DNA of 57,484 nucleotides from Vibrio ordalii ATCC 33509 (GTDB taxonomy: Bacteria > Pseudomonadota > Gammaproteobacteria > Enterobacterales > Vibrionaceae), in assembly GCA_000257205.1 (NCBI GenBank), contig AEZC01000032.1:1-57484 (forward strand). Direction: 5' to 3'. Positions 10,852 to 21,274 of the stretch are shown in pieces (position 1 is the stretch's first letter; each line of letters starts with the position of its first letter). The notes beneath the pieces are model-generated. The model did no database searches and had not been told where the DNA came from. It saw only the letters and a list, made by a program, of their open reading frames with translations. Made by a program: the position numbers and the translations under genes.

Positions 10852-11175
10852 GTGTCAGGAATCTCTCTTTATTAGATCGTTTTCGATCTACTCTTAATGC
10901 CGTCAGTCTCTACCAGTTTTGAACTAAGGATACTGAGATAAATCATGTATCACAGATATTGTGACGGTGAGGTTTATTTTCAAGGTATTAAATAATTATG
11001 TAACGCATAGTGTAAGGAATTTTTGCAGCGACAACCAATAGCAAAACTGTTTGTTTGAAGCACACTTAATATTTTTACGCTTTTTGAGCACTGTTTAAGC
11101 AATAAAATCGATTTATTACTATACGCATCCTAGGCACCACAATAGAATTGAATGGCAACTTAAGAGGGAGACTCC
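10852..11175. other. Divergent secA/dciA intergenic region
   Basis: 324 bp separate the start codons of secA (minus) and dciA (plus). It should hold both promoters, but I see no pair matching consensus well enough to call. No ORF on the minus strand could encode a secretion-monitoring leader peptide. The only clear structure is the hairpin at 10873-10890 next to secA. Confidence 0.5.
10873..10890 (-). promoter_or_regulatory. Hairpin in the secA 5' leader
   Basis: TAGATCG and CGATCTA (10873-10879, 10884-10890) form a perfect seven-base stem with an AAAA loop in secA mRNA. It ends 21 bases before the start codon, just upstream of the weak GAGAGA ribosome binding sequence. No T-run follows, so it is not a terminator. 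It could affect secA translation or mRNA stability; that role is inferred from position only. Confidence 0.4.
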
Positions 11176-11631
11176 ATGCGCGATCACCGTCCCACGTTAA
11201 CCAAAGAGCTGATCAGCGATTCATCTCTAAAGAAAATACAGCAACATGCCACCGAGATCCTCGCTTTAAATAAAGTGCTCAATAAGTTGCTTCCCAAAGG
11301 AACGGCCGATCATGTCCGAGCCGCTAACATTCGCGGCGGTCACTTAATCGTTGAAGTGGCCAGTGCATCGATAAAAATGAAGCTTGATTATGACCGATTA
11401 CACATTTTGAATCAGTTACGCAACCAAGGATTTGCCAAATTGATCAGCATTGAGCTCAAGATAAACCCAGCGCTCTATCGTAATCGTGGTATGAAAGAAG
11501 AAAAAGAAACGGTCGCGCGCCCACCACTATCTGAAAATACGGCGCAAGCATTATTGATGGTGGCGAGTAGCGCTTCCCCTAAAGTCAAAAAACGTTTGGA
11601 AAATTTGGCGAAATTGGCTAGGCCCAAATAA
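11176..11631 (+). CDS. dciA: DnaA/DnaB-interacting helicase-loading factor DciA (DUF721)
   Basis: The 151-residue basic protein belongs to the DUF721 family. DciA is the ancestral bacterial factor that loads the replicative helicase DnaB in lineages lacking the phage-derived DnaC, and Vibrio is a known DciA genus. The N-terminal DUF721 domain covers about residues 20-110 (ILALNKVLNKLLP, GGHLIVEV, LRNQGFAKLISIELKI), followed by a lysine-rich tail (KVKKRLENLAKLARPK). GAGGGAG precedes the ATG. It is divergent from secA and ends at a terminator shared with lpxC. Confidence 0.85.
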   Translation: MRDHRPTLTKELISDSSLKKIQQHATEILALNKVLNKLLPKGTADHVRAANIRGGHLIVEVASASIKMKLDYDRLHILNQLRNQGFAKLISIELKINPALYRNRGMKEEKETVARPPLSENTAQALLMVASSASPKVKKRLENLAKLARPK

Positions 11632-11655
11632 GCGTCATCGATGAATCAACCTAAA

Positions 11656-11687
11656 TAAAAAGGCCAGACAATTGTCTGGCCTTTTTA
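11656..11687. terminator. Bidirectional terminator between dciA and lpxC
   Basis: A perfect 22-base palindrome (11661-11682; arms AGGCCAGACA and its complement) is flanked by an A-run on the left and a T-run on the right. It therefore reads as a terminator in both directions, serving the convergent dciA and lpxC genes. Confidence 0.92.
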
Positions 11688-11701
11688 TTTAAACATTGCG
11701 C

Positions 11702-12619
11702 CTAAGCGAGAACCATATTCGGTTCAGCAAACGCTACTGGAGAGCCAACTTCTTCTTCAAAAGTAGCCCATTCCCACGCCTCTTGGTCGGCTAAGACTGC
11801 ACGCAGTAGCTGGTTATTTAAACCATGGCCTGATTTATAAGCACGGAACTCACCCACAATGGAATGACCACACATGTACAAGTCACCAATGGCATCCAAT
11901 ACTTTATGAGTGACAAACTCATTGGCAAAACGCAAACCTTCTTCATTAAGAATACGGTATTCATCTAATACGATGGCGCAATCAAAGCTGCCACCTAAAC
12001 AGAGGTTTTGCGATTGTAGGTACTCAATGTCACGCATGAAACCAAAAGTACGAGCTCTTGAAATTTCCTTGACGAAACCTTGCGAGGAAAAATCAAACAC
12101 CATGCGTTGCTCATCAGAATCGATAGCGGGATGTTGAAAATCAATCTCAAAATCCATACGAAAACCGTTATGAGGTACAAGTTCTGCCCACTTATCACCA
12201 TCTTCAAATCGAACTGGTTTCTTAATTCGAATAAAACGTTTTGGTGTATTCAGCGTTTGAATACCTGCTTGTTGCAGCAAGTAAACAAAAGGACTAGCGC
12301 TACCATCCATAATCGGAATTTCGGGTGCGTCAACTTCGATGATAACGTTGTCGATTCCCATGCCCGCTAATGCTGCATTTAAGTGCTCAACGGTAGAGAT
12401 ACGAATACCTTCATCGTTGACCAAAGCAGTGCATAGCATGGTATCGCGAACAGATTCAGGATCCGCAGGGAAGTCTACTGGTGGATTGACATCAGTACGG
12501 CGGTAAATGATCCCCGTGTTTGCAGCAGCAGGGCGAAGCGTTAATGTGACTTTACGACCAGAGTGTAAGCCCACCCCAGTTGTTTTCACTATTTCTTTCA
12601 GAGTTCGTTGTCTGATCAT
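11702..12619 (-). CDS. lpxC: UDP-3-O-acyl-N-acetylglucosamine deacetylase
   Basis: The 305-residue zinc enzyme catalyses the committed step of lipid A synthesis. The zinc ligands H79 (STVEHLNA), H238 and D242 (HKVLDAIGD) and the catalytic H265 (SGHGLNN) sit at the same numbers as in E. coli. The length is normal. It is the gene after ftsZ, as in E. coli, separated by 97 bp that hold its own promoter and a hairpin. LpxC levels set the balance between lipopolysaccharide and phospholipid. Near the C-terminus the protein ends in an aliphatic sequence (PNMVLA), the kind recognised by FtsH in E. coli; whether that applies here is inference. Confidence 0.98.
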   Translation of the reverse strand: MIRQRTLKEIVKTTGVGLHSGRKVTLTLRPAAANTGIIYRRTDVNPPVDFPADPESVRDTMLCTALVNDEGIRISTVEHLNAALAGMGIDNVIIEVDAPEIPIMDGSASPFVYLLQQAGIQTLNTPKRFIRIKKPVRFEDGDKWAELVPHNGFRMDFEIDFQHPAIDSDEQRMVFDFSSQGFVKEISRARTFGFMRDIEYLQSQNLCLGGSFDCAIVLDEYRILNEEGLRFANEFVTHKVLDAIGDLYMCGHSIVGEFRAYKSGHGLNNQLLRAVLADQEAWEWATFEEEVGSPVAFAEPNMVLA

Positions 12620-12650
12620 CTACTTGCCTCTATGTCAGTGCGACAAAACA

Positions 12651-12671
12651 CGGTCGGTAAAGCACCGACCG
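12651..12671 (-). terminator. Hairpin between ftsZ and lpxC
   Basis: CGGTCGGT and ACCGACCG (12651-12658, 12664-12671) form an eight-base GC-rich stem, followed on the minus strand by TGTTTTG. It looks like a moderate terminator for ftsZ transcripts. It also begins just downstream of the lpxC -10 element, so it would lie at the very 5' end of lpxC mRNA. Confidence 0.6.
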
Positions 12672-12674
12672 CAA

Positions 12675-12702
12675 ATGCTACCATAATTTTGAACAGTGTC
12701 AA
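12675..12702 (-). promoter_or_regulatory. lpxC promoter
   Basis: On the minus strand a perfect -35 TTGACA (12697-12702), a 16-base spacer and TAGCAT (12675-12680) as -10. The start site would be near 12668, about 50 bases before the lpxC ATG, inside or just before the GC-rich hairpin. It lies directly after the ftsZ stop codon. Confidence 0.6.
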
Positions 12703-12716
12703 ATTATGTCTAATTG

Positions 12717-13934
12717 TTAATCAGCCTGACGACGTAAAAATGCTGGGATATCAAGATATCCATTTTCCTTATCTGCTTTCGGTGCCGTATTTTGACTTGC
12801 ACCGGAAGAAGATGAAACAGTTGACGACGATGCTGATTGCGGTTTCACTTCTGCTCTTTCTCGCAAAGGCTGTGCCGTTTTTTCTTCGATTTTCGCTGCT
12901 TGTTGAACCATTTGTGGCTGAACTGCTGGTGCGACTTTGGCTTTACCGCCTGCAACTAAAGTGATGTCTGGCTTTTTCTCATTACCAATACCCGTTGCAA
13001 CGACAGTCACGCGAATTTCGTCTGCCATATCAGGATCTAACGAAGTACCGATGACAACTGTCGCATTGTCAGACGCAAACGCCTTAACAGTATTACCGAC
13101 GGTTTCAAATTCGTCTAGTCGCATATCCAAACCAGCGGTAATATTGACCAACACGCCACGAGCGCCTGCAAGATCAATATCTTCCAAAAGAGGGCTAGAA
13201 ATTGCCATCTCTGCCGCTTCTTCTGCACGATCTTCGCCGCGAGCCACTCCACTACCCATCATAGCGTGGCCCATTTCTGACATCACAGTACGTACGTCAG
13301 CAAAGTCCACGTTAATCATGCCTGGGCGTGTAATCAGTTCAGCAATACCTTGTACTGCATTTTTAAGCACGTCATTCGCGCTTGCAAAGGCTTCGAGCAA
13401 AGTAATACCACGACCTAATACTTTCAGTAGTTTTTCATTAGGAATGGTAATCAAAGAGTCAACGTGTTTTGACAACTCTTCAATGCCTTGTTCAGCAAAT
13501 GCCAAACGTTTTTTTCCTTCAAAACTGAAAGGTTTCGTGACAACCGCTACGGTTAAGATACCCAGTTCTTTGGCAACTTCTGCAATAACAGGAGCTGCAC
13601 CAGTACCTGTACCACCGCCCATACCAGCTGCGATAAACACCATATCGGCACCCATCAGAACTTCTTTAATTCTTTCTCGGTCTTCTAGAGCTGCATCACG
13701 TCCAACTTGCGGGTTTGCACCAGCACCCAAACCTTTAGTGATATCACCACCAATTTGAATGACGCTACTTACGCTTGTTTTACGAAGTGCTTGCGCATCG
13801 GTATTGACACTGATGAATTCCACGCCTTCGATGGACTCACGCACCATGTGTTCAACAGCGTTACCGCCACCACCACCAACTCCAACGACTTTAATTACAG
13901 CATCGTCAGACATTTCCATCATCGGTTCAAACAT
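12717..13934 (-). CDS. ftsZ: Cell division GTPase FtsZ
   Basis: The 405-residue tubulin homologue polymerises into the cytokinetic ring. The GTP-binding signature GMGGGTGTG covers residues 104-112. The NTDAQAL and [12 protein letters not shown] segments of the polymerisation interface are present. A variable Q/S/A-rich linker (about 320-390) leads to the conserved C-terminal peptide [11 protein letters not shown] that binds FtsA and ZipA. It starts 30 bases after ftsA, is the last gene of the dcw cluster, and is read from promoters within the cluster. Confidence 0.98.
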   Translation of the reverse strand: MFEPMMEMSDDAVIKVVGVGGGGGNAVEHMVRESIEGVEFISVNTDAQALRKTSVSSVIQIGGDITKGLGAGANPQVGRDAALEDRERIKEVLMGADMVFIAAGMGGGTGTGAAPVIAEVAKELGILTVAVVTKPFSFEGKKRLAFAEQGIEELSKHVDSLITIPNEKLLKVLGRGITLLEAFASANDVLKNAVQGIAELITRPGMINVDFADVRTVMSEMGHAMMGSGVARGEDRAEEAAEMAISSPLLEDIDLAGARGVLVNITAGLDMRLDEFETVGNTVKAFASDNATVVIGTSLDPDMADEIRVTVVATGIGNEKKPDITLVAGGKAKVAPAVQPQMVQQAAKIEEKTAQPLRERAEVKPQSASSSTVSSSSGASQNTAPKADKENGYLDIPAFLRRQAD

Positions 13935-13964
13935 GTGTTATCTCCGTTTTCCCTGCAACTCAGG

Positions 13965-15227
13965 TTAAAACTCTTTTTGTATCCAGTTACGCAAACGACC
14001 AATTAAGCTCGACATGGATTGGCGTTTCGGTTCGCTGTATTCCGTGTCGTCATTAATTTGGCTCTCTTTCGCATAATGAAGTAAACCAACCGCCGTAGAA
14101 TGATACGGCTCTTTTACGTAATCTGTAAGGCCACTCACCTCTAGAGGCTTGCCTACGCGAACTTGATTGCGGAAAACGCGTTCCGCACACTCAACCAAAC
14201 CTTCAATTTGCGCAGCGCCGCCAGTTAAAACAACACCAGCCGCTAAATGGTGTTTAATGCCATTTTTGCGCAATTTGTCTTGGACAGTATCTATAGTTTG
14301 GTTAACTAATCCCATTAATTCAGTGTAGCGAGGTTCAATCACTTCCGACAAGGTTTGTCTTTGTAAACTTCGCGAAGGTCTCCCTCCTACACTTGGGACG
14401 TTAACGGTATCATCCTTGCTTACCAACTCACTCAGCGCACAGCCATATTTTACTTTAATCTCTTCAGCATCACTGACTGGTGTGCCAAATGCAAAAGCAA
14501 TATCACTGGTTACTGCATTTCCCGCATAAGAAAACACTTCCGTATGCCGTAATGCACCACCAGTCCAGATAGCGACATCCATAGTGCCTGCGCCTATATC
14601 AATCACGCACACACCTAATTCTCGCTCATCTTCAGTGATAACCGCATTACTTGCCGCTAAGCCAGAGTAAACCAGTTGTTCAACTTTTAAACCACAGCGT
14701 TCTACCGCTTTGATAATATTTCTCGCCATATCATTATGACAAGAAATAAGATGCACGCTCACTTCCATGCGTACACCTGATAAACCAAGCGGGTTTTTAA
14801 TTCCCTCTTGGTAATCAATCGTAAATTCTTGAGGAATGACGTGCAATATTCTTTGCTCTTCCCCAATCTTTATTGATTTGGCGGTATGAATCGCTCGATC
14901 CATATCCTCTTGAGAAACTTCTTCATCTGAAATAGTTCCCATGCCTTTTTCAATACGGCTCGCAATATGTCGCCCAGATAGAGAGAGAAACACATTACTA
15001 ATTTGGCATTCCGCCATTAATTCTGCTTGGTCAACCGCTCTTTGGACAGACTTAACGACCGATTCAAGATCGTTAACTCCCCCTTTATCCATCCCACGGG
15101 ATGGGCTGGTACCAGCGCCAATAATATTAATTTGACCGTCAGGCAGTATTTCGCCAACTAAAGCTGATACGGTAGCAGTGCCTATATCAAGACCAACAAT
15201 AATGTTGTCATCAGCGGTCTTAGTCAT
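13965..15227 (-). CDS. ftsA: Cell division protein FtsA
   Basis: The 420-residue actin-like ATPase tethers FtsZ to the membrane and helps recruit the divisome. The N-terminal phosphate loop (VGLDIGTATVSALVGE), the 1C subdomain and the second nucleotide motif (VCVIDIGAGTMDVAIW) are visible. The last residues, IGRLRNWIQKEF, form the amphipathic membrane-targeting helix. Its ATG overlaps the end of ftsQ by 8 nt, indicating translational coupling. Confidence 0.98.
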   Translation of the reverse strand: MTKTADDNIIVGLDIGTATVSALVGEILPDGQINIIGAGTSPSRGMDKGGVNDLESVVKSVQRAVDQAELMAECQISNVFLSLSGRHIASRIEKGMGTISDEEVSQEDMDRAIHTAKSIKIGEEQRILHVIPQEFTIDYQEGIKNPLGLSGVRMEVSVHLISCHNDMARNIIKAVERCGLKVEQLVYSGLAASNAVITEDERELGVCVIDIGAGTMDVAIWTGGALRHTEVFSYAGNAVTSDIAFAFGTPVSDAEEIKVKYGCALSELVSKDDTVNVPSVGGRPSRSLQRQTLSEVIEPRYTELMGLVNQTIDTVQDKLRKNGIKHHLAAGVVLTGGAAQIEGLVECAERVFRNQVRVGKPLEVSGLTDYVKEPYHSTAVGLLHYAKESQINDDTEYSEPKRQSMSSLIGRLRNWIQKEF

Positions 15228-15993
15228 TTTTACTCTCTTGTGCTTCTTGTTCAGGGAACCAACCTATTGCGGCTCCTGTATCATATCTAAGATCGATATA
15301 GCTCACTTGTTCAGTTTTATTGCCTAAATTCTTATACAGTGAAATAAAACGAGCCACTCGTTCATCTAGTGATTCTTTGCCTAACTCTAAGCGAATACCA
15401 TTATCTAATATGATTTGCCACGCTCGGCGATCATTGAGTAACAGTGACGATATATTTAAGTTTAATAATTGAAACTTAGGGTTCGTTCTCTTCCAAACAT
15501 TCAATACTTCTTGGCTAGTTCCTTGCGGGCCATAAAGTTTGACTCTTTCACCGTTCAATTGACCAATATCGCCATTAAATACTGTGCCATATCCATCTAA
15601 CAAAGCGTTGCCATTCCAAATCGCGACTGCTCTATATTCTGTCAGAAACACTTTTATAGTGTCAGGCCACTGTTTACGAATCGATGCATGGGCTACCCAC
15701 GGAATAGCCTGTACGCTCGACTGAAGTACATTAATATCTTGCGACATAAAAGTACCGATATGATCCAACTGAGCAAAAGCGCGCTGTACATCTAGCGAAG
15801 ATACATATTGCAAATCACCTTGTAGTACAATCTTTGAAAGCGGTAGCCGCTGTTCGTCCCACATCCAACTGAGTGTTGAATAAACGAGTGAACTTATCAG
15901 CAGCAGCACTACAAACAAAAAAACAACACCAGAGGCGTGATTTTTTATGAGTGGCGAACGGGAAACAGCTCGGCTTTCATCGAACACATTCAT
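15220..15993 (-). CDS. ftsQ: Cell division protein FtsQ
   Basis: The 257-residue bitopic inner-membrane protein bridges early and late divisome proteins with FtsL and FtsB. It has a basic cytoplasmic tail, one transmembrane segment (about residues 25-45), a POTRA domain beginning near LSKIVLQGDLQYVSS and the FtsQ beta domain. I place the start at ATG 15991-15993 because AGG lies eight bases upstream; a TTG two codons earlier is too close to the ribosome binding site. It is preceded by a strong promoter and not by ddlB. Confidence 0.95.
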   Translation of the reverse strand: MNVFDESRAVSRSPLIKNHASGVVFLFVVLLLISSLVYSTLSWMWDEQRLPLSKIVLQGDLQYVSSLDVQRAFAQLDHIGTFMSQDINVLQSSVQAIPWVAHASIRKQWPDTIKVFLTEYRAVAIWNGNALLDGYGTVFNGDIGQLNGERVKLYGPQGTSQEVLNVWKRTNPKFQLLNLNISSLLLNDRRAWQIILDNGIRLELGKESLDERVARFISLYKNLGNKTEQVSYIDLRYDTGAAIGWFPEQEAQESKND

Positions 15994-16083
15994 TAACAAA
16001 GCCTGATGTTCCTGTTTTCAAATCGCAATCTCGTGCCCTATTTGGTTTGCAATAGAGGTAAAAGCACTGACTTTAACCTCCGG

Positions 16084-16111
16084 ATTATACTGAGGTCGTT
16101 GAAAGTATCAA
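16084..16111 (-). promoter_or_regulatory. Promoter for ftsQ-ftsA-ftsZ
   Basis: On the minus strand TTGATA (16106-16111), a 16-base spacer and a perfect TATAAT (16084-16089). It lies in the 188-bp gap between murC and ftsQ, giving a leader of about 85 nt. This is the largest gap inside the dcw cluster, so ftsQAZ can be expressed separately from the mur genes. Confidence 0.8.
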
Positions 16112-16181
16112 ACATTGAAAGTAAGAAATCTGGACTGGATACCATGTTATTCAATATTGATACACAAATAAGCGCTCTAAA

Positions 16182-17642
16182 TTAAATCTGTTGCATTTTA
16201 TTGACATTCAATTCGAGAGCCGCTAGATGTTTCGCCACCTTGCCGATATCGCCGGCTCCTTGCGTCAACACAAGGTCACCCTCTTGTAATACATTAGCTA
16301 AAACTGAAGGTAGCATCGCACTGTCAGGAATAAAAATAGGATCAATTTTACCGCGACTGCGTATCGTTCGGCACAGCGATCGGCCATCGGCTCCCGCAAT
16401 CGGCTTTTCTCCTGCTGCATAGACATCGAGCATGATCAGCACATCGACTTGCTCCAGAACATTGGCAAAATCATCATACAGATCACGAGTACGGCTATAA
16501 CGATGGGGCTGGAAAATCATCACTAGCCGTTTTTCTTGCCAACCGCTACGCGCCGCCTTAATCGTCACTCCAACCTCGGTTGGGTGATGACCATAATCAT
16601 CGACAAGCATGACAACACCATTGCCCGTGTCAAACTCACCAAGATGATCAAAACGACGTCCAGTGCCTTGGGTGCTCGCCATCGCTTTTAAAATCGCTTC
16701 ATCGCAAATATCGTCTTCTGTAGCTACCGCAATAGCCGCGGAGGCATTAAGTGCGTTATGACGGCCTGGAATATTCAGCGTAATATCCAGATTGGCTCGC
16801 CCCTTTCTGACGACAGTAAAGTGGCCTTGTTGCCCCTGCTGATGGTAATTATTGATCCTGACATCGGCATCATCGGCAAAACCGTAGGTGATCACTTGAC
16901 GGCTGATGCGTGGAATGATTTCCCGCACAACAGGATCATCAATGCATAATATCGCCTGACCATAGAATGGCAGATTGTGTAGGAAATCAACAAAGGTTTG
17001 TTTAAGCGTTTCAAAATCACCGCCATAAGTGTCCATATGATCCGCTTCAATGTTAGTCACGATACTGACCATAGGCTGAAGATGAAGGAATGAAGCATCA
17101 CTTTCATCAGCTTCAGCAATTAAAATGCGACTTAAGCCTAAACGCGCATTAGTGCCTGCGCTTTTGACTAGCCCGCCATTAACAAACGTCGGATCTAAAC
17201 CAGCCTCAGAATAAATTTGCGTGACCAATGCTGTTGTTGTCGTTTTTCCATGCGTCCCAGCTACCGCAATACCGTGACGAAAGCGCATTAATTCCGCCAG
17301 CATTTCAGCACGACGAACAACCGGAATACGTCGTTCACGTGCCGCTTTCAGTTCTGGGTTTAGCTCATTGATTGCGGTAGAAACTACCACCACGCTGGCA
17401 AGTTCAATATTAGTGGCTTGATGGCCGATATAAATGATGGCCCCTTTACTTGCCAATCTTTCAGTCACAGGGTTGGAAGCGAGATCAGAACCGGTAATTT
17501 GGTAGCCTTCATTGAGCAACACTTCCGCAATCCCGCTCATGCCCGCCCCACCAATACCGACAAAGTGAATACACTTGACGCGGCGCATCTCTGGCACCAT
17601 GGCACGGATTTGAGCTAAATCTTGAGTATGTTTAATGGTCAT
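16182..17642 (-). CDS. murC: UDP-N-acetylmuramate--L-alanine ligase
   Basis: The 486-residue Mur ligase adds the first amino acid of the peptidoglycan stem peptide. It has the UDP-binding [13 protein letters not shown] (residues 28-40), the ATP loop GTHGKTTTT (129-137) and the central EADESDASF motif. I chose MTIKHTQDL as the start because GAGAAA lies upstream and the family begins here; the frame stays open to 17720 through the end of murG. The murC start codon is 13 bases past the murG stop. Confidence 0.97.
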   Translation of the reverse strand: MTIKHTQDLAQIRAMVPEMRRVKCIHFVGIGGAGMSGIAEVLLNEGYQITGSDLASNPVTERLASKGAIIYIGHQATNIELASVVVVSTAINELNPELKAARERRIPVVRRAEMLAELMRFRHGIAVAGTHGKTTTTALVTQIYSEAGLDPTFVNGGLVKSAGTNARLGLSRILIAEADESDASFLHLQPMVSIVTNIEADHMDTYGGDFETLKQTFVDFLHNLPFYGQAILCIDDPVVREIIPRISRQVITYGFADDADVRINNYHQQGQQGHFTVVRKGRANLDITLNIPGRHNALNASAAIAVATEDDICDEAILKAMASTQGTGRRFDHLGEFDTGNGVVMLVDDYGHHPTEVGVTIKAARSGWQEKRLVMIFQPHRYSRTRDLYDDFANVLEQVDVLIMLDVYAAGEKPIAGADGRSLCRTIRSRGKIDPIFIPDSAMLPSVLANVLQEGDLVLTQGAGDIGKVAKHLAALELNVNKMQQI

Positions 17643-17655
17643 GAAAAATTTCTCG

Positions 17656-18717
17656 TTATTGGGTAAGTGCGATGATAGCGTCAGCAACGACTTTATCAGC
17701 ATCCAGTTGTGCGGCTGCACGCGCTTGTTGCGCCATCAACAGCAGATCATGACGCTCAAGAGAAGCAATCTCTTGCGCTAGTTTTTCTACTGTGAGCTGC
17801 GGCTGTTCAATCATTTTGGCCGCACCGCAAGTAACTAAATGATCCGCGTTAAGCGCTTGCTGTCGATCTTTATGCATAAAAGGGATAAATATAGCGCCAA
17901 CACCGGCTGCTGCCACTTCGGAAACCGTTAATGCTCCCGAACGGCACACCAGTAAATCAGCCCACGCATAAGCGCCAGCCACATCCTCAATGAACTCGGT
18001 AACGTGTGCATTTTTGATCTGAAGCGCGCGATAAGCTTGCTCAACCGACTGTTGATTATTCTTGCCTGCTTGATGGCAAACTTGGTAATCATCGCCAAGC
18101 ACAGCTAGCACGTCAGGCAAAGTTCGGTTGAGAATCTGCGCACCTTGGCTGCCGCCCATCACGAGAATGCGGATCGGTTCATTTCGCTCAGCAAAGCGTA
18201 CTTGCGGTGCGGGTAATGTAGCGACATCTTGGCGTACCGGGTTACCTACAACTTGCGCCTCAGTAAAGGCTCCGGGGAAGGCTTGAAATACGCGTTTGGC
18301 AATTTTCGAAAGCCAACGGTTGGTTAACCCTGCTACGGCATTTTGCTCGTGAAGCACAACGGGAATTCCCATAGACCAGGCTGCCACGCCACCGGGACCA
18401 CTGACGTATCCGCCCATGCCGAGCACCGCATCAGGTTGCCACTGCTTCAAATAACGACGCGCTTGAAAAATCGCGTTCACAATTTGAAAAGGCGCTTTCA
18501 GCAAACGCCCTATGCCTTGGCCACGTAACCCTTTGACCTGAATAAAGTCGATCTCAATACCATGTTTAGGCACTAATTCTGCTTCCATCCGATCCGCAGT
18601 CCCTAGCCAGCGGATCTGCCAACCTTGCTGTTGGAGCTGTTTAGCCACAGCGAGGCCGGGGAAAACATGTCCCCCCGTTCCACCAGCCATAACCATTAAA
18701 CGTTTATTGTTTGTCAT
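17656..18717 (-). CDS. murG: UDP-GlcNAc--undecaprenyl-PP-MurNAc-pentapeptide GlcNAc transferase
   Basis: The 353-residue GT28 glycosyltransferase converts lipid I to lipid II on the inner face of the cytoplasmic membrane. The first glycine-rich loop GGTGGH is at residues 12-17, the second motif ([10 protein letters not shown]) and the third loop ([12 protein letters not shown]) follow, and the UDP-GlcNAc-binding RSGALTVSE is present. The ATG overlaps the 3' end of ftsW by 14 nt, so lipid II synthesis is coupled to the FtsW polymerase. Confidence 0.97.
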   Translation of the reverse strand: MTNNKRLMVMAGGTGGHVFPGLAVAKQLQQQGWQIRWLGTADRMEAELVPKHGIEIDFIQVKGLRGQGIGRLLKAPFQIVNAIFQARRYLKQWQPDAVLGMGGYVSGPGGVAAWSMGIPVVLHEQNAVAGLTNRWLSKIAKRVFQAFPGAFTEAQVVGNPVRQDVATLPAPQVRFAERNEPIRILVMGGSQGAQILNRTLPDVLAVLGDDYQVCHQAGKNNQQSVEQAYRALQIKNAHVTEFIEDVAGAYAWADLLVCRSGALTVSEVAAAGVGAIFIPFMHKDRQQALNADHLVTCGAAKMIEQPQLTVEKLAQEIASLERHDLLLMAQQARAAAQLDADKVVADAIIALTQ

Positions 18718-19903
18718 TGGATTCTTTTTCTATAGACACTCGATTGCGATCTTTGAGTCGACATTCATGATCAATTCTCAACAAGATCGACACCGCAATC
18801 GACATAATAATTAAACTTGAACCGCCGTAACTGATCAAGGGCAGCGTCAGGCCCTTAGTCGGCACCATGCCCGCTGCAGCGCCAACATTGATGAGCGTTT
18901 GGAATGCAAACCAAATTCCAATCCCAAAGGCCAAATAACCACCAAATTGCTGATCATGCTCAAAGGCTTTTTTACCGATAAACACCGCTTTAAGTACCAG
19001 ACTAAAAATCAGCAGTAGGACTAGTACAACACCAACAAAGCCGAGCTCTTCAGCCAGCACTGCAAATACGAAATCAGTGTGCGCTTCAGGTAAGTACTCT
19101 AGCTTTTGAATCGAGTTACCAAGCCCTTGACCAAACCACTCTCCGCGCCCAAAGGCCATCAGAGATTGAGTCAATTGATAACCGCTACCAAACGGGTCTT
19201 CCCATGGGTCAAGAAATGAAGTCACACGGCGAATACGGTAAGGCTCTGCCGCAATCAGTGCGATTACCGCAACAATTCCAGCCACCATGAGCGCAATAAA
19301 TTGTGACAGTTTGGCCCCAGCAATAAACAACATGCCAAACAGAGTCACCAACATCACAACCACGGTTCCCAAATCTGGCTGACCAAGCAGCAAGATGGCC
19401 AAGGTTCCAAACACCATAATCGGTTTCATGAAGCCACCAAAAAAGGTTTGCCTCACTTCATCTTGTTTACGAACTAAGTACCCAGCCATGAAAATAAACA
19501 GTGACAGTTTTGCCACCTCAGCAGGTTGCAGGTTAAATAACCCCAAAGGGATCCAGCGCGAGGCACCATTGACCGATTTGCCCGCGAGCAAAACCACAAT
19601 CAGCAGCATAAAAGAGACGCCAAGTAGCACCGAGCTGTATTGCATCCAACGTTTCATTGGCACTTGCAACACCACACTCGATGTCACAATGGCCAGCATC
19701 AAGAAAATGGCGTGACGAAACATAAAGTGAAACGGTTGATCCGTTAAACGCGAACTGATAGGAAACGAAGCCGATGTCACCATCACCAGCCCAGTCAGCA
19801 TCAAACCTAAAGCAATCCATACCAATTGACGGTCAAACAAGGCTTCAGGCGCTTGGCTCTGAAACCATTGACGAGTCATTTTGATGAGGCTTGAAAAGGA
19901 CAA
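18704..19903 (-). CDS. ftsW: Septal peptidoglycan glycosyltransferase FtsW (SEDS)
   Basis: The 399-residue multispanning protein (about ten hydrophobic segments) is the SEDS polymerase that works with FtsI at the septum. Conserved features include the LGQPDLGTV loop, the extracellular [21 protein letters not shown] region and the C-terminal [13 protein letters not shown] motif. The start is taken as TTG 19901-19903, with AGGA nine bases upstream, giving MSFSSLIKM; the first in-frame ATG is eight codons later and lacks a good ribosome binding site. It lies 18 bases after the murD stop. Confidence 0.95.
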   Translation of the reverse strand: MSFSSLIKMTRQWFQSQAPEALFDRQLVWIALGLMLTGLVMVTSASFPISSRLTDQPFHFMFRHAIFLMLAIVTSSVVLQVPMKRWMQYSSVLLGVSFMLLIVVLLAGKSVNGASRWIPLGLFNLQPAEVAKLSLFIFMAGYLVRKQDEVRQTFFGGFMKPIMVFGTLAILLLGQPDLGTVVVMLVTLFGMLFIAGAKLSQFIALMVAGIVAVIALIAAEPYRIRRVTSFLDPWEDPFGSGYQLTQSLMAFGRGEWFGQGLGNSIQKLEYLPEAHTDFVFAVLAEELGFVGVVLVLLLIFSLVLKAVFIGKKAFEHDQQFGGYLAFGIGIWFAFQTLINVGAAAGMVPTKGLTLPLISYGGSSLIIMSIAVSILLRIDHECRLKDRNRVSIEKESNDKQ

Positions 19904-19921
19904 AATGCAATTTCCTGTTGA

Positions 19922-21241
19922 TTAAGCGTAACGCTGCGCAAGCTCGGCAAAGGCGTCACCTCTGGCCATAAAGTTTTTAAACTGATCAAAACTGGCACAA
20001 GCAGGCGAAAGCATCACCATATCACCACGACGCAGCTGCGGTTTGATCGATACGATAATCTCTTCCATCGATGAATAGAACTGAGCCGATGGATGCAGTG
20101 GCATGAATTGCCCACCGTCAACGCCAAAACAGCACAGTTTTACGTTCAATGTTTTTAGTATCGGTGCTAATAGCGAGAAATCAGCGCCCTTGCCAACGCC
20201 CCCCACGAGCAGATACAAAGTTCCTTGGCAATTTAACCCCGACAACGCCGCTTGGGTGCTTGCGACATTAGTTGCTTTCGAGTCATTGACCCATTTTACG
20301 CCGTGATTATCAGCAACAACCTGACAACGATGTGTCAGCCCGCGGTAAGATTTCAATGCATCAAGCGCAGATGAGTAATCAACACCCGCCAAATCGAGTA
20401 GTGCGAGTACAGTGAGCACGTTGGCACTATTGTGTCGTCCCACTAATCTGAGCTCCTCGCTTGCCAACAATGGCGTGCCTTTCGCGACTAAAAACGATTT
20501 TCCATCAATCATTTGCGTGCAATAGTCGGCGTCATGTTCAACGGAAAAACGTGCGATGTGACCTGAAAATGAGGGAGGTTCCGTCTGGCTATCATCGGCG
20601 TTCACGACCGCCGCTTGCGCATACTTAAAAATGCGCAATTTAGCTTGGCGATACGATTCCATACCATCGTAGCGATCCATATGATCTTCAGTCAGATTGA
20701 GAAAGGCAGCAGAGACGAGTTTTAAACTTGAGGTCGTTTCTAGCTGGAAGCTTGAAAGCTCCAGCACATAAAGATCGGCCTCTTGCTGAAGTAGATCTAA
20801 AGCAGGCACACCAATATTGCCGCCAACGGCAACCTTAACCCCAGCAGCTTTAGCAAGCACTCCGGTTAAATCCGTCACTGTGCTCTTACCGTTGGATCCG
20901 GTGATAGCGATAACAGGCTTATCCACCTGCCAAGCAAAGAGCTCAATATCGCCCACCACGGGAATATGTTGCGCTAACGCCTGTTGAATCTCTGGCGTAG
21001 CTAAAGCAATGCCCGGATTAGTAACAATCAAGTCAGCGTCAAATAACCAAGCTTGGTTCCAGCTGCCACAATGTAGCTCAACTTGCGAGCTTAAATGTTC
21101 TCGACCTGGCGGGTTGTCCCGCGTGTCGATCACCTTAATCGTGAGCGAGCGATCTAAACTCAAAAGGTAGTTCACCACCGAGAGGCCCGTCATACCGAGC
21201 CCCACGACCACCACATTATTAACAGTTTGCCAACGATCCAT
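19922..21241 (-). CDS. murD: UDP-N-acetylmuramoylalanine--D-glutamate ligase
   Basis: The ~439-residue Mur ligase adds D-glutamate. It has the N-terminal [11 protein letters not shown]ossmann motif, the ATP loop [13 protein letters not shown] and the [14 protein letters not shown] motif. I chose the ATG giving MDRWQTVNN because GGA lies a few bases before it; an upstream ATG and a GTG in frame (to 21259) would add 2 or 6 residues. The gene follows mraY by about 30 bases. Confidence 0.96.
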   Translation of the reverse strand: MDRWQTVNNVVVVGLGMTGLSVVNYLLSLDRSLTIKVIDTRDNPPGREHLSSQVELHCGSWNQAWLFDADLIVTNPGIALATPEIQQALAQHIPVVGDIELFAWQVDKPVIAITGSNGKSTVTDLTGVLAKAAGVKVAVGGNIGVPALDLLQQEADLYVLELSSFQLETTSSLKLVSAAFLNLTEDHMDRYDGMESYRQAKLRIFKYAQAAVVNADDSQTEPPSFSGHIARFSVEHDADYCTQMIDGKSFLVAKGTPLLASEELRLVGRHNSANVLTVLALLDLAGVDYSSALDALKSYRGLTHRCQVVADNHGVKWVNDSKATNVASTQAALSGLNCQGTLYLLVGGVGKGADFSLLAPILKTLNVKLCCFGVDGGQFMPLHPSAQFYSSMEEIIVSIKPQLRRGDMVMLSPACASFDQFKNFMARGDAFAELAQRYA

Positions 21242-21274
21242 CTTCATTCCATTCAACACCGTTTTGCTCTATCA

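Noticed and set aside
12937..13758. 273-residue open frame antisense to ftsZ
   Set aside because: It is low-complexity (S, T, P, A rich), has no ribosome binding site and mirrors the codon pattern of ftsZ. Shadow of a real gene.
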